NCBI GenBank assembly: GCA_039105265.1
Contig: JAPFFF010000066.1
Location: 248,001 to 312,000 of the forward strand
Length of the DNA: 64,000 bases
Reading direction: 5' to 3'
From: Tritrichomonas musculus
Lineage: Eukaryota > Parabasalia > Tritrichomonadida > Tritrichomonadidae
Each line of letters opens with the position of its first letter. Within the stretch, counting starts at the first letter, position 1. Under the pieces are notes generated by a model, which saw only the letters and a program-made list of their open reading frames with translations, had not been told where the DNA came from and did no database searches. Made by a program: the position numbers and the translations under genes. Positions 17,920-27,511 of the stretch are shown here, piece by piece.

Positions 17920-19737
17920 TTTATTTAATGATGTGTTTTTGGAAAATGACGTAAACTATATAAATTGTTGTAGTTAACGTATTTTTACGTTACTAAGATA
18001 AACTTTTTAATAGTAACATAAAGATATTTTTTAATATGCTAAATATATAAAATTCATTGATATAATTCATAGAATTGATTCATTCTGGCAACAAATAAAG
18101 GATAAACACATAAAATGTTCTAGAATATTTTTTTTTCTTGTCCTTTATTAAATTTCAAGCTAGCAGAAGTGATAATTTTCCACCAAAGCAAAAATATATA
18201 ACATCTGTGGATGCATTTTTGAGTTATAAATGTTGGATATGTCAATATTAAAGCATGATTTCTATTGTCAAAGTACTTGGAGGATGCTATAGCTATTTTT
18301 ATGTTTGTAGTATAGGCTTTTAAGGTTATAATCTTATTATCAATGCTAACGTTGATGCATATAATGGAATTTGTTTATATAAACGATACTTCTAATTTTT
18401 AATCTATGTTTAATGCTATTGCTGCAGTGGATTCATGCTCATCATAAATTATTTCTAATAAATGACTTTACTTTTCATAATTTGTGATCGTGTTAATCAT
18501 CGCAAATTAAGCAGGTCAATTTATAGTAATTTAAGTCATGATAAATCATGATTGATTCTATATGATATTGATAGCTTTTGCAAAACTCATCATTTTATAT
18601 ATAATGCATCACAAAAAAAAAAAACATTTGTTAACATTTTATAAAAGTCTACTTTTGCAGATAGGTGAAAGAGAGTAAGGAGGATCAGAATGCGTTGTGA
18701 AATAAAAAAGACAAGTTTAAAAATATTCTTATTGTTGCTATTCCATTAAACAATACAAAAAATAGCAACCATTAACGAATGCCATCTATTACAATAATTA
18801 CACCAAATGTTATCAATGCAAGCTGATAGAATAATAATAAGAGTATTCATATAATATTTCAATCATCTAAATAGAAATATTACTAACGCATTTTGTTAAC
18901 ACAATTTAAAATATGAAATACTTTCTTAATATTGGCTATTAGTTCATCATTTTTAGGATATCTAATATATCAGTTGATAAAGCATAATTATTTACAACAT
19001 AATCTCATAAACCTTTGACAGCTTCATTTAGTTGTTCTTTACTGAGGTCAATAATGAAGTCTTTGCAGTTTGAACTTCGGATGTCTCGATTCAATACATC
19101 ACCTTGAATAAAATAATTGTCAACATATCTCTTAATGTACTCGTTAATCAATCCGCCAATTGTATTTGTTTTAATTATGTACCTGTATTGCTCAATCGTA
19201 AACTTTCAAATCATAAAAAGGTATAATTAAGCTTTTTGCTTTTTTATAAATTAACCAGAAGACATGTAAGAAGAAATTTTGTTATCAAAATTTCGTAAAA
19301 AAAATAATATTTTTGGCCCTTCGGAGGTTTTAAAAATTACGTTCTGTTTAAACATTTTCAATAAGATAGACCAAGAAAAAGATCAATTATATTTAACGAT
19401 TAACTCTACGTGAAAATGATTAGAATACGACTTTTTTAGAAAAAGTTAATAAAAAGTTACCTTTTGAAAATAAAGATATTATCTTCAAATAATATATATT
19501 TTATTTTTTCAATTTTGAGAGCTTTAGCTTAAAGGATTAATTAATTTGAGGCCAAAGTATTGAGTTCGAAAATCATCCGCTTTGATTTTTTTTTTTATTT
19601 TTATATAAATTAATTGCGTTTCATTTTGGTAATTTTTCATTTTAATACGTCTTTTCATTGAATTTTATAAATATCCACTTACGTCCGAAGGGTAAAATAT
19701 TTTTGAGAATTGATAATAATCAAAGAAAAAAAGTTTG
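17920..19737. other. Merlin interior, mostly noncoding
   Basis: AT-rich DNA (TAA/TAATAA-rich), unusually long for a single-gene Merlin. Only one coding-like remnant was found (18939-19208). No other transposon ends were seen inside. Confidence 0.55.
18939..19208 (-). pseudogene. decayed coding fragment carried inside the Merlin element
   Basis: Read on the minus strand, 68 codons are open (KFTIEQYRYIIKTNTIGGLI to SKEQLNEAVKGL), then a TGA at 19005-19007, then the frame continues as DYVVNNYALSTDILDILKMM before TAA. A TGA lies directly upstream and there is no ATG. Codon use and amino-acid mix look protein-like. I do not recognise the family. It may be a captured host gene piece or a remnant of a second transposon gene. 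Confidence 0.45.
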
Positions 19738-20555
19738 ATTTTAAATGAAAATACTTTTATTTATTTATTTGTTATTAGAATATAAAATTGTAATATTCTC
19801 ATAGAGCAGACTCTTGACAATTTGCTAATAAGTATTATTGTTAATGTCAATGATGTGCCTAAAACGTTTGCGTGCGTTAAAATAATGCAGATGCTGCTAT
19901 AGATTTGATTATGTTTACATTCGTTGCTTGAGATCATATAAAAGTCTATACACTTCCAACGACTATTTCACATTTATTAATTTTGGTGGCGTGACAACGT
20001 TTGCGTGCGTTAAAATAATGCAGATGCTGCTATAGATTTGATTATGTTTACATTCGTTGCTTGAGATCATATAAAAGTCTATACACTTCCAACGACTATT
20101 TCACATTTATTAATTTTGGTGGCGTGACAACGTTTGCGTGCGTTAAAATAATGCAGATGCTGCTATAGATTTGATTGTGTTTACATTCGTTGCTTGAGAT
20201 TATATAAAAGTCTATACACTTCCAACGACTATTTCACATTTATTAATTTTGGTGGCGTGACAACGTTCGCGTGCGTTAAAATAATGCAGATGCTGCTATA
20301 GATTTGATTATGTTTAAATTCGTTGATTGAAAATGCTGGGAAACTCGTGCATCGGAAAAAAATTATTTTACATTAATTTGGCAGAAATCCAAATTCATAT
20401 TTTCTCACAAATTATTTCTGAGAAGCAACTTTTTCTTATCATCTTTCAAATATTTGTTAATATTATTTTCGTAAAAATAATCACTCAATTTTTTGAGAAG
20501 AATGAAAACTTTTTGAGAAGACCATTCAAAAGTACAACTATTTTAAAATTAATCC
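19738..20555 (-). repeat. right terminal inverted repeat of Merlin element (818 bp)
   Basis: Inverted copy of 16132-16949. The open frames in the two arms near the tips encode the same hypothetical peptide, which only reflects their identity and is not taken as a gene. Confidence 0.9.
19861..20325 (-). repeat. 133-bp tandem array, 3.5 units, inside right arm
   Basis: Mirror of the left array; TCGTTG marks recur at 19921, 20054, 20187 and 20320, exactly 133 bases apart. Single-base differences between units (CGCG versus CGCA before AACGTT) differ between the arms only in the middle units. Confidence 0.9.
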
Positions 20556-21478
20556 CAAAATATTCATGAAAAAATGAAAAATTTCTTAAATATTTTTTTT
20601 TCATGAATATATTGAATTTTTACAAACATTTATTTTTTAAGAACATTTTTATTTGTATCATTTTCTTTCATACAAACATTAGTATTCATATCTTTAAAAC
20701 AAAAATTAAAAAGATTTCAAAGCTCATTTATTATTTGCATTTGTTTCTGATATAAACCTAAACAAAGGCATTCTTCTATTTGCTATCAAAAAGTTCAATG
20801 TTTACAAAAAATCATTATGTTTACTAAATTTTATATATTAAGAAAAAAACATTATATTAACAAATATATTTATTTTCATGAATATAAATAAATTTATAAA
20901 AAAACAGAATATTTAATAAACATTTTTTTGTTCGGAAATAGGCCTATTAAAGAATTGAGAGAAAAATATTTTTTCTCAATGATTTTTTTAAAAAAAATTG
21001 AAAGAAATTTTTGGAAAAAAATTTTTTTTAAAAAAATTGAAAGAAATTTTTGGAAAAAAATTTAGTAGTCCTCCTTGAACATAAATTGAAGTAGCTTTTT
21101 GAAGGCTACGCCTTTAAACAAGCTACTTCATTTATTTTTTAAATTTATTCTATCAAAAAGTTAATTTTTTTGCCTATATAAGGAAAATCTTATTTCACCA
21201 ATTATTCCAAATGTACAGGGTGTTCGATAATGACCTGGAATCAATCCATTTAAACGATATAAAAGAGATTTCATATGATATAATAAACAAGCAAATTATA
21301 TAGTATTTGTATAATTATTTATGCAGCATAATACACTTCTGTGATTGAGAAATGATTCTTTTTTTCGTGTACGTTTATAATTTTCATTTTAAAAAAATTT
21401 TATTTTAAATTTTTTGTTTATTTTTAATGAATTCATTTAAATTTTTATATTATGACTAAAAAATTCAATAATTGATGA
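20556..21478. other. intergenic region with hairpin and short repeats
   Basis: No gene seen. TAGGCCTATT at 20939-20948 matches the left flank of the Merlin element. A two-copy repeat containing AAAAAAATTGAAAGAAATTT lies at about 20,990-21,062. A stem-loop, TGAAGTAGCTT with GCCTTTAAACAAGCTACTTC, lies at 21086-21129. ACAGGGTGTTCGATAATGAC at about 21,215 looks like a single transposon end, but no partner was found. Confidence 0.5.
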
Positions 21479-21550
21479 GGGTGATTGGTCTAGTGGTATG
21501 ATTCTCGCTTTGGGTGCGAGAGGTCTCGGGTTCAATTCCCGAATCGCCCC
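21479..21550 (+). tRNA. tRNA-Pro (anticodon UGG)
   Basis: A cloverleaf can be drawn by hand. Acceptor GGGTGAT pairs with ATCGCCC (one G-U). The D region TGGTCTAGTGG fits the A box, the anticodon stem CTCGC/GCGAG closes the loop TTTGGGT with anticodon TGG, and GGGTTCAATTCCC forms the T arm and B box. The discriminator base is C at 21550. There is no intron and no encoded CCA. Confidence 0.95.
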
Positions 21551-21553
21551 AAA

Positions 21554-21561
21554 TTTTTTTT
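21554..21561 (+). terminator. RNA polymerase III terminator (T run)
   Basis: Eight T residues start four bases after the tRNA end, the usual stop signal for polymerase III. Confidence 0.8.
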
Positions 21562-21730
21562 AATTTATCACAATTATTATATAAAGGCTTGCTTTAATGC
21601 CATTTATGACAATTCATATACTCTTTTTTTAAGCAGAATGACCTTAAAATATATTCAATTGGAGTCAGCGAATTTTTTTTGAGAAAAGTATTGAAAAAAT
21701 TTGAGAGAATTGTCTATTGTTAATTGGAAA

Positions 21731-23137
21731 ATGCAAATTTCAAATGATGGTCTTATTTCTCTCAGCGATGCACCAACTTCTCTTTCGTCAGACATTGGTA
21801 TTCAACGTAAAAAATCATATTTTCAACTCAAAAGAGTGCTTGTGTTTATTTTAATATCAATCGGGGATATTATTGTTAATTTTCATCGTGCGTGCCCAAC
21901 AGTGGTAACAGATGAACTTGCAGCAGCATACCATGTTCAAGTTTCACGATTAGGGATTTTTAGTTCAATGTTTTATTATCCATATTCTTTATTTCAACCT
22001 TTTTCAGGATTATTAGCAGATATAATTGAACCATCATATTTAATTACAATTAGCACTATTATTTCAGCGATAGGAGCAACAATATGTGGTTTAAGTAAAT
22101 CTTTATTTGTTGGTTGCGTAGGACGATTTATTGTTGGCGCTGGATGTTCATTAATGTTTTGTCCATGTAACACAATCATTATAAACTGGTTTCCACTTCA
22201 ACATTACTCCAAAATTTTAGGATTATTTATCTTTATAGCCGGCTGTGGCAACATTTTGGCCCAAACTCCACTAACATTATTTGCCAAGCTAATAGGATGG
22301 CGATGGTGTTTTTTTTCGATCTCAATTTTTGCCACATTAAATTCATTAATAATATTATTTTTTGTTAGAGGGAATCCTACCATTCAAGGCTATCCAGCAG
22401 TTAATGTGAGTCTAAACAACTCCCATGTCAACTCCACTTTTTCAGAGAAATTTCATAAACTTCTCAAAAATTTACAAACGGTCGCCTCAAATCCCTCCCT
22501 TTGGTTCATGGGCATCTTTGTATTTTTTGGGAACGGCGCCTGCTACAATGTTGCTGGAATTTGGGGTGGCCCTTATTTGAAGGAAGTTTTTGGGTACGAT
22601 TCAGTGAAGGCAAGTAATGCACTTTTGGGCCTTTCTATCGGCGGTTGTGTTGGTTCGTTAATTGATCCATATCTGTCACTTTTTCTATGTTGTAAATCTA
22701 AGAAATTAACGTCTTTTTTGGGTACTATTGTTGCGATTCTGTGTTGCATACCTCTCGGCTTTTATCATGAGAAATTGAAGTACGGTTTTGTGATCGCTTT
22801 GTTCGCTCTGTTCGCTATGACAACAACCGGTTTGGCGGCGGTTAATTATCCGTTATGCATTCAAAATTTTCACCCTTCAATGGGTGCAACTGTGACAGGC
22901 TGCTTGAACTGCTTCGCTTTCGTGTCGTTGATCGTATTCATGCCCGTCACCGGAAAGATTCTTGACCATTTTGGCACAAAAAGTAACGGTCCTGGTTTTC
23001 ATAACCCTGACGGTTTTAAATATGGACTTTGGCTGTTCAATATTTGCGACTTGATTTTGGGCGGAATTATGCTGCTCTTCGTGAAAAGTAAAAAGAACAA
23101 AGGAGATGATTCCAAGAATTATGAAACTGTTGAATAA
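21731..23137 (+). CDS. major facilitator superfamily transporter
   Basis: From the ATG at 21731 the protein has 468 residues; the longest frame starts at a TTG ten codons earlier. After a polar N-terminus of about 40 residues, about twelve hydrophobic segments follow in two sets of six, with a polar central loop near residues 225-250. The segment FSGLLADIIEPSYLITIST between helices 2 and 3 corresponds to the MFS motif A region, and GRFIVGAGCSLMFCPCNTII matches helix 4. The C-terminus is charged (KSKKNKGDDSKNYETVE). The MFS fold is clear; substrate is unknown, with organic anions, sugars or nitrate-like solutes all possible. The 3' half is GC-richer than the 5' half. Confidence 0.85.
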   Translation: MQISNDGLISLSDAPTSLSSDIGIQRKKSYFQLKRVLVFILISIGDIIVNFHRACPTVVTDELAAAYHVQVSRLGIFSSMFYYPYSLFQPFSGLLADIIEPSYLITISTIISAIGATICGLSKSLFVGCVGRFIVGAGCSLMFCPCNTIIINWFPLQHYSKILGLFIFIAGCGNILAQTPLTLFAKLIGWRWCFFSISIFATLNSLIILFFVRGNPTIQGYPAVNVSLNNSHVNSTFSEKFHKLLKNLQTVASNPSLWFMGIFVFFGNGACYNVAGIWGGPYLKEVFGYDSVKASNALLGLSIGGCVGSLIDPYLSLFLCCKSKKLTSFLGTIVAILCCIPLGFYHEKLKYGFVIALFALFAMTTTGLAAVNYPLCIQNFHPSMGATVTGCLNCFAFVSLIVFMPVTGKILDHFGTKSNGPGFHNPDGFKYGLWLFNICDLILGGIMLLFVKSKKNKGDDSKNYETVE

Positions 23138-23555
23138 ATTCAATATCATGTGCGAAATTATGTTTTATAAATAATGATCTTCTTAAAATAGAAAACTTTT
23201 TTTTAGAGTAATCTATTGTGGGAGATCTCAATAACATATAATAGAGTAGATGCAACTCAAGGAGTTTTTATTATCAAAAAGTTTGTTTTTCTGAGGTTTA
23301 TGCATCTTTGAAAACGATATAAAAAATTTTAAAAGTTGCGAGTCATTTTTGTATACAACTCAATTTTTCTGAAAAGTATTGAAAAATGAAAATGATCAAC
23401 TCAATTTTGATATGAATATTTTATTTCTTGTATGCAAAAGAGAAAACCAGTTTAGGATATTAAACTGAAATTTTTTTTGCATATATATGAAGTTTTAAAC
23501 CAAAAATATTTTTCATATCAAAAATCCAACTAAAGGTATAATTTTTACACAAATA

Positions 23556-23677
23556 AACGGGCACGCAAATTTTCGGACTTTATCTTACTATTCAATTCAT
23601 TGAATTTTAAAAATAAACAATTCAATATTTGAAAAGTTCATTCAAATTTGAATCGTCCGAAAATTTGCGTACCAGTT
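23556..23677. mobile_element. mariner-like MITE (122 bp), TA-flanked
   Basis: Terminal inverted repeats of about 23 bp share ACGCAAATTTTCGGAC exactly (23563-23578 and, reversed, 23655-23670). The outer parts, AACGGGC and AACTGGT, differ at two places. The element is flanked by TA at 23554-23555 and 23678-23679, the Tc1/mariner target duplication. The interior is AT-rich and noncoding. Family is inferred from size, TA flanks and repeat length. Confidence 0.7.
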
Positions 23678-23773
23678 TAATATGAATTGAAAAAGTTTTT
23701 ATAGGGCAATTTATGCGTTCTAAGACTTAAATAAGTAATATGTTTTTTTTTTAGTGATATAACTCTAAAATAT

Positions 23774-24137
23774 TTAAAGTATTTTACATAATGACTTAAT
23801 AAATTTCCATTCTCCATTTACTTCTTCAGCTGTTAATGTTTGTTGCAAGTTAAAAGGTTGACGAGGATGGGCAGTTGAAGTAACATCAAGAAGTGTTTGA
23901 CCAATAACTTGGGCTGTTTTCCCATTTGGTGTAATTGCTAGATAGCCTGTTTTTTCTGTATGATAAATGATTTCCTTTCTTTCCATCATGTCAATCCATT
24001 CTTTCTTGGTTTGACGAGCTCCATTTCCATGTACAAGACCGAAAGAATCAGAAAGGACTTCATCCATTAATTGTGAATTGTACCATACCTTGAATTAATT
24101 TATCATAGCACTTGGCGAGTTTGACAACAACTGACAT
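23774..24137 (-). pseudogene. NTF2/SnoaL-like (DUF4440-type) small protein, frame disrupted
   Basis: The main open frame (ATG at 24067, 97 residues, MDEVLSDSFGLVHGNGARQT) matches the SnoaL/NTF2-like alpha-beta cone fold, with the typical GNGARQTKKEWIDMM region and C-terminal GEWKFIKSL strand. It lacks the usual first helix. That helix is encoded just upstream in another frame, from an ATG at 24137 (MSVVVKLAKCYDKLIQGM). Together they give the usual length of about 120 residues, so one base too many (or two missing) near 24,080 separates the two parts. This is a real frameshift, a sequencing error or, less likely, a tiny unrecognised intron. Function would be ligand binding or a small enzyme. 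Confidence 0.65.
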
Positions 24138-24417
24138 TTTGAAAAAATGATATGATTTTTTTTAAATTATATTTTTTCATAGGATTACGATATATTTTTC
24201 TGAACATCAATACGATAATTTTTTCAATGCTTTGCATACAATTATAAAAAATTATGATAAAGTCATTTAGTTTCCTTAACTATTAATAAAGAATTATCCA
24301 TGTCTGGCAAGAACAATATAATTTGTGAAACAATTTCACCAAAAAAAAAAAAAATTTAACCGCAAATGTAAACTACTATTTTAAAAATCGACTTTTTTTG
24401 ATGCTAAAATAAAGTTG

Positions 24418-24549
24418 AAAGAAGACATATTCAATGGCATACTGAACCACATGCAGGCCAATTCCAAAGATGAAATCAACATCATTTCATCGTCATCCAT
24501 TTATGGAGATTTAAAATGGTATTTAAAATTCAATCTCTCTCATTTTTAA
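24418..24549 (+). pseudogene. coding fragment resembling the linker before an F5/8 type C domain
   Basis: Open codons read KEDIFNGILNHMQANSKDE, then INIISSSSIYGDLKWYLKFN, before TAA. The FNGIL...ITSSS pattern recalls trichomonad BTB proteins with a discoidin-like (F5/8C) domain, where such a stretch precedes the domain. There is no ATG and the domain itself is absent. Weak evidence. Confidence 0.3.
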
Positions 24550-24994
24550 TAAGTAAACATTTATAAATAATTGGTATATGCATAATTATTGCTGCTATTC
24601 TTCGCAGAACTTTAAAAATTATATTCTCATTCTCAGAATTTTGGTTTATATACCGATCAACCAAAGTCAAATTAAAAATTCTAGATATCTTTTAGAATTC
24701 ATGATGATGAATATTCTTTTTAACTGTTTTTTTTCTCCAAAAATTTAATTAACAGAATCATATTGCATTTAGGCTTGTTATTCTGATATCAATTATCAGG
24801 TTTGACACTTTTTTTAATTCAGATAATCGATAATAAATGCTATCGATTGGAACTTTTAATTTATGATTTCGATTATCAAGAATGAAATGTGATAAAAAAT
24901 ATTATTTTGATATCGAATCTTGATTAATAGAAAAAATTTTTAGATCAGATCGACGCATCAATTCAGCAATCGCTTTATTTGCAAATATAATAAA

Positions 24995-26454
24995 TTAATT
25001 ATTCCAATCAGTACCACCAGAATGACTTTTTTCTAGTTTTTGTTTAAATAATGTTGTGACCAAACTTTGTTCTTCATCTATAGGAGCATTTATATCTAAT
25101 TGAGGTTCTTTAATCTCAAAATTATTTGGTAATTATCATAATCTAGTGCAAAGCATATTGGTGATTTACAATTTTCTGCTGAATATTTTAAATTTTCATT
25201 TTCTAAAAGCATTTCACATCCTTCTTTGAGATCTTCAGTTATAGGTGATATGTAATTAATATCAACTTCGTCTTCATATTTTGTTAAAATAACTTTTAAC
25301 GTATCATGATCATTATTTATACTAGATAATAAAGGAGTAATTCCATTTAAAAAAAAATATAAAATAAATTGTTTTTTCTTCGATTGAATTAATATTAATC
25401 TTGTAATTATCAAGAAACTCTTCAAATTCTTTTTCATCAGAAAATCTAGCTGACATGCATGCAAAATATGCAATTTTTTGCTTAATTATCTTATTTTTAT
25501 TGAGTAGTATAATCATCAGACTTTTTCAAGAAAAACTTAACAATGTTTTTTATTTCTTCATTTAAATCTGGATTATATGTGCGGCAACATAAAGTCTCAT
25601 CAACCATTTCATTTTTAATATTTTGAATAAGAGAAAATACGTATTCGGATGATTTAATAAAAGTTCACTAATTTCTGTAAATCCATGACATATTGCATAT
25701 TCAAAAAGATTGATTTTTTTAACAACTTGCTTATTCAAAAACCTTTTGTCATCCAATAAAAACTTTACTATATCAATTTTATTATGAATAACAGCGAAAT
25801 AAAGAGGACTATTTTTTTTCAAATACAACATTTGGTTTAAACTTTTGGGATTCAACAATCAACTTGACAAAATCAAGTCGATTTTTTAATATAGCAATAA
25901 AAAGAGGAGGCTCATCATCATATTTACATAAGAATGGATAAAAACATTTATTTTTTTATAATCTTTGATTGAAAATGCAATTCATAAGGAAACTTTATTG
26001 CAAGTTTTGATAAATAAAATTGATTATAAATCATTGACAATGCAAACAAAGAAACATAATCTAAACCATTTGTTAATAAATATTAAAGAGCTTCATAATT
26101 ACTAAATTGAATTGCAATCTTTATAAGGTTAGATGCTTTATTGCTGTGTTGATAAAGTTCACTACGATCAAAACTTTCATAAAGCCATTCGATAATTTCA
26201 TTATGATTGTATTTAATGGTCGTCATAAGAATACTTGACAAAAAATAATCATTCTTTTTAATGTTTTCAAAATACTTTTGTACAATTGAGATGTTTCCCC
26301 CAATCAAAGCCAAAATAATATTCCTATTTTCAAGTTTTAGACTTGAGCCAATGTTTAATAAAATATAATTAAATATCTTTTCAGAACCATAAAAAGAGGC
26401 CAAATCAAGATAATCACTAACATTACCAATATCTTTACTTCTTTCATAATGCAA
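24995..26454 (-). pseudogene. decayed ankyrin-repeat gene
   Basis: Minus-strand fragments in several frames all look like a trichomonad ankyrin protein. 26454-26083 gives VSDYLDLASFYGSEKIFNYI and similar. About 25,940-25,860 gives PPLFIAILKNRLDFVKLIVE. 25858-25562 has PLYFAVIHNKIDIVKFLLDD and similar, 25473-25096 has further units, and the C-terminus ends NAPIDEEQSLVTTLFKQKLE and then GGTDWNN at 24995. At least four frame changes or stops separate them. The first fragment begins without an ATG, at an inverted duplication of its own start region. It is a host gene copy that has lost function. Confidence 0.75.
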
Positions 26455-26533
26455 AGGAATATTTAATTATATTTTATTAAACATTTATTTCACCTCCTTT
26501 GCATTATTAAAGAAGTAAAGATATTGGTAATAT
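26422..26533. repeat. inverted duplication at the 5' end of the ankyrin pseudogene
   Basis: ATTACCAATATCTTTACTTC and the next 16 bases (26422-26457) recur in reverse complement at about 26,498-26,533, with one difference (CATAATGC versus AATAATGC). Short AT-rich DNA separates them. TATTTATTTCACCTCCTTT is also repeated directly just beside it (about 26,484 and 26,534). Confidence 0.7.
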
Positions 26534-26883
26534 TTATTTCACCTCCTTTTGATGTAAAGTGAGAGAAATAACGGGGGTCGATTCAAAAAATAATTAATTT
26601 CAAGGGAAAACGATAAAAAAAATTTATTTTGAGAAAAAAATTTTTGAAAAAAAAATTTTTTCTTAAAATTATATTTTCTGAAAAAATATTAAAGTGCCCC
26701 ATTTTTATGAATGAGACCCCTATTTTTTTGGGGCACTTTAATTTGTTCTATAAATAAATCAATATCGTCATCTTTTATGGCTCGATAAATCTTTGAGGTA
26801 TATCATGTCTTTTTGTATTCTTCAAGCTCTTCTCCTTGCACTTTTTGAATAGCTCCATTCAATTTATTAAAATCATATAAATT
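26534..26883. other. intergenic region with fold-back sequence
   Basis: No gene seen. ATTAAAGTGCCCCA at 26688-26701 and its reverse complement at 26729-26742 form a strong 14-bp stem with a 27-base loop. It could be a transcription-stop hairpin or a tiny fold-back repeat. The region ends at the target duplication TATAAATT. Confidence 0.5.
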
Positions 26884-27410
26884 CTAGGCTTTTGTATCCA
26901 GTGAACTGAGTGTCCATTTTCGACTTTTTGTAAAAAGCTGTCACTTTTTGTGGACATAAAACTGCTTTTTTATTTAGTATTTTATTCAATGATTTGTGTT
27001 GAAGTATCCAAAAAATTTTTTATTGGATACTTTATTTTTCCTTTAATAAACTCATTAATATCAGAAAAAAAGCAATAATAAATGTCTTAAACACCTACTA
27101 TTCTTAATTTTTAAAAAACCTCTCAAATATAAATTATAAACTTTTCAAATTCACTAAGAATGATTTTGACCAAGAAGATCAACATTTGAAATAAAAAATA
27201 AAATTCAATGTAAATTTGGAGCGATATAATTGGTCAAACGAAATATACATTCAAAATAATCAATGAAAATTGAAAGGTGTATCCAAGATTGAATTAAAGT
27301 GTCCATTTTGGCGATTTTGGATCCTCAAATTCTCTCAAAAAATAACGAACAAAAATGAGTATCCATTGGATACTTTTTGAATACAAACTCGTTTGGACAC
27401 AAAAGCCTAG
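26884..27410. mobile_element. MITE (527 bp) with 17-bp TIRs and perfect 8-bp target duplication
   Basis: The left end CTAGGCTTTTGTATCCA and the right end (reverse complement CTAGGCTTTTGTGTCCA) differ at one base. TATAAATT flanks both sides (26876-26883 and 27411-27418). The interior is noncoding and has several further GTATCC/GGATAC words, such as AAGTATCC near 27,006 and GTATCCATTGGATAC near 27,359. The 8-bp duplication fits hAT, Merlin or P-like elements. The ends do not match the hAT-like MITE at 15206 or the Merlin element, so the driving transposase is not in this window. Confidence 0.85.
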
Positions 27411-27424
27411 TATAAATTCAGTGT

Positions 27425-27511
27425 AAAAGTGCAAAAAAGTTCCAGACTTTTTTTTCTAAGGTACGATACAAGGTCAATATTGACCTAAACCGCCACGGGT
27501 GATTACGATTT

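Larger units (their letters stand above)
16132..20555. mobile_element. Merlin (ISXO2/IS1595-like) DNA transposon with 818-bp terminal inverted repeats
   Basis: Two 818-bp arms (16132-16949 and 19738-20555) are inverted copies of each other with very few differences; both begin GGATTAATTTTAAAATAG at the outer tip. Between them lie an intact transposase gene on the minus strand and about 1.8 kb of mostly noncoding DNA. Merlin elements are known in trichomonads and normally make 8-9-bp target duplications. GGCCTATT adjoins the left tip, but the matching copy on the right lies at 20941-20948, 385 bases outside the right arm. The near identity of the arms suggests recent activity or gene conversion between arms. 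Confidence 0.9.

Noticed and set aside
21210-21245. ACAGGGTGTTCGATAATGAC as a transposon end
   Set aside because: No inverted partner or target duplication was found nearby.
24773-24960. GGCTTGTTATTCTGATATC resembling AGACTTGTTATTCTTCG at 41,767, as a shared transposon end
   Set aside because: Similarity stops after about 14 bases and neither place has an inverted partner.
26941-26985. AAAACTGCTTTTTTATTTA in the MITE, identical to sequence next to the Polinton class A block
   Set aside because: In DNA this AT-rich a 19-base match between any two places in 64 kb can happen by chance, and the surrounding bases do not match.
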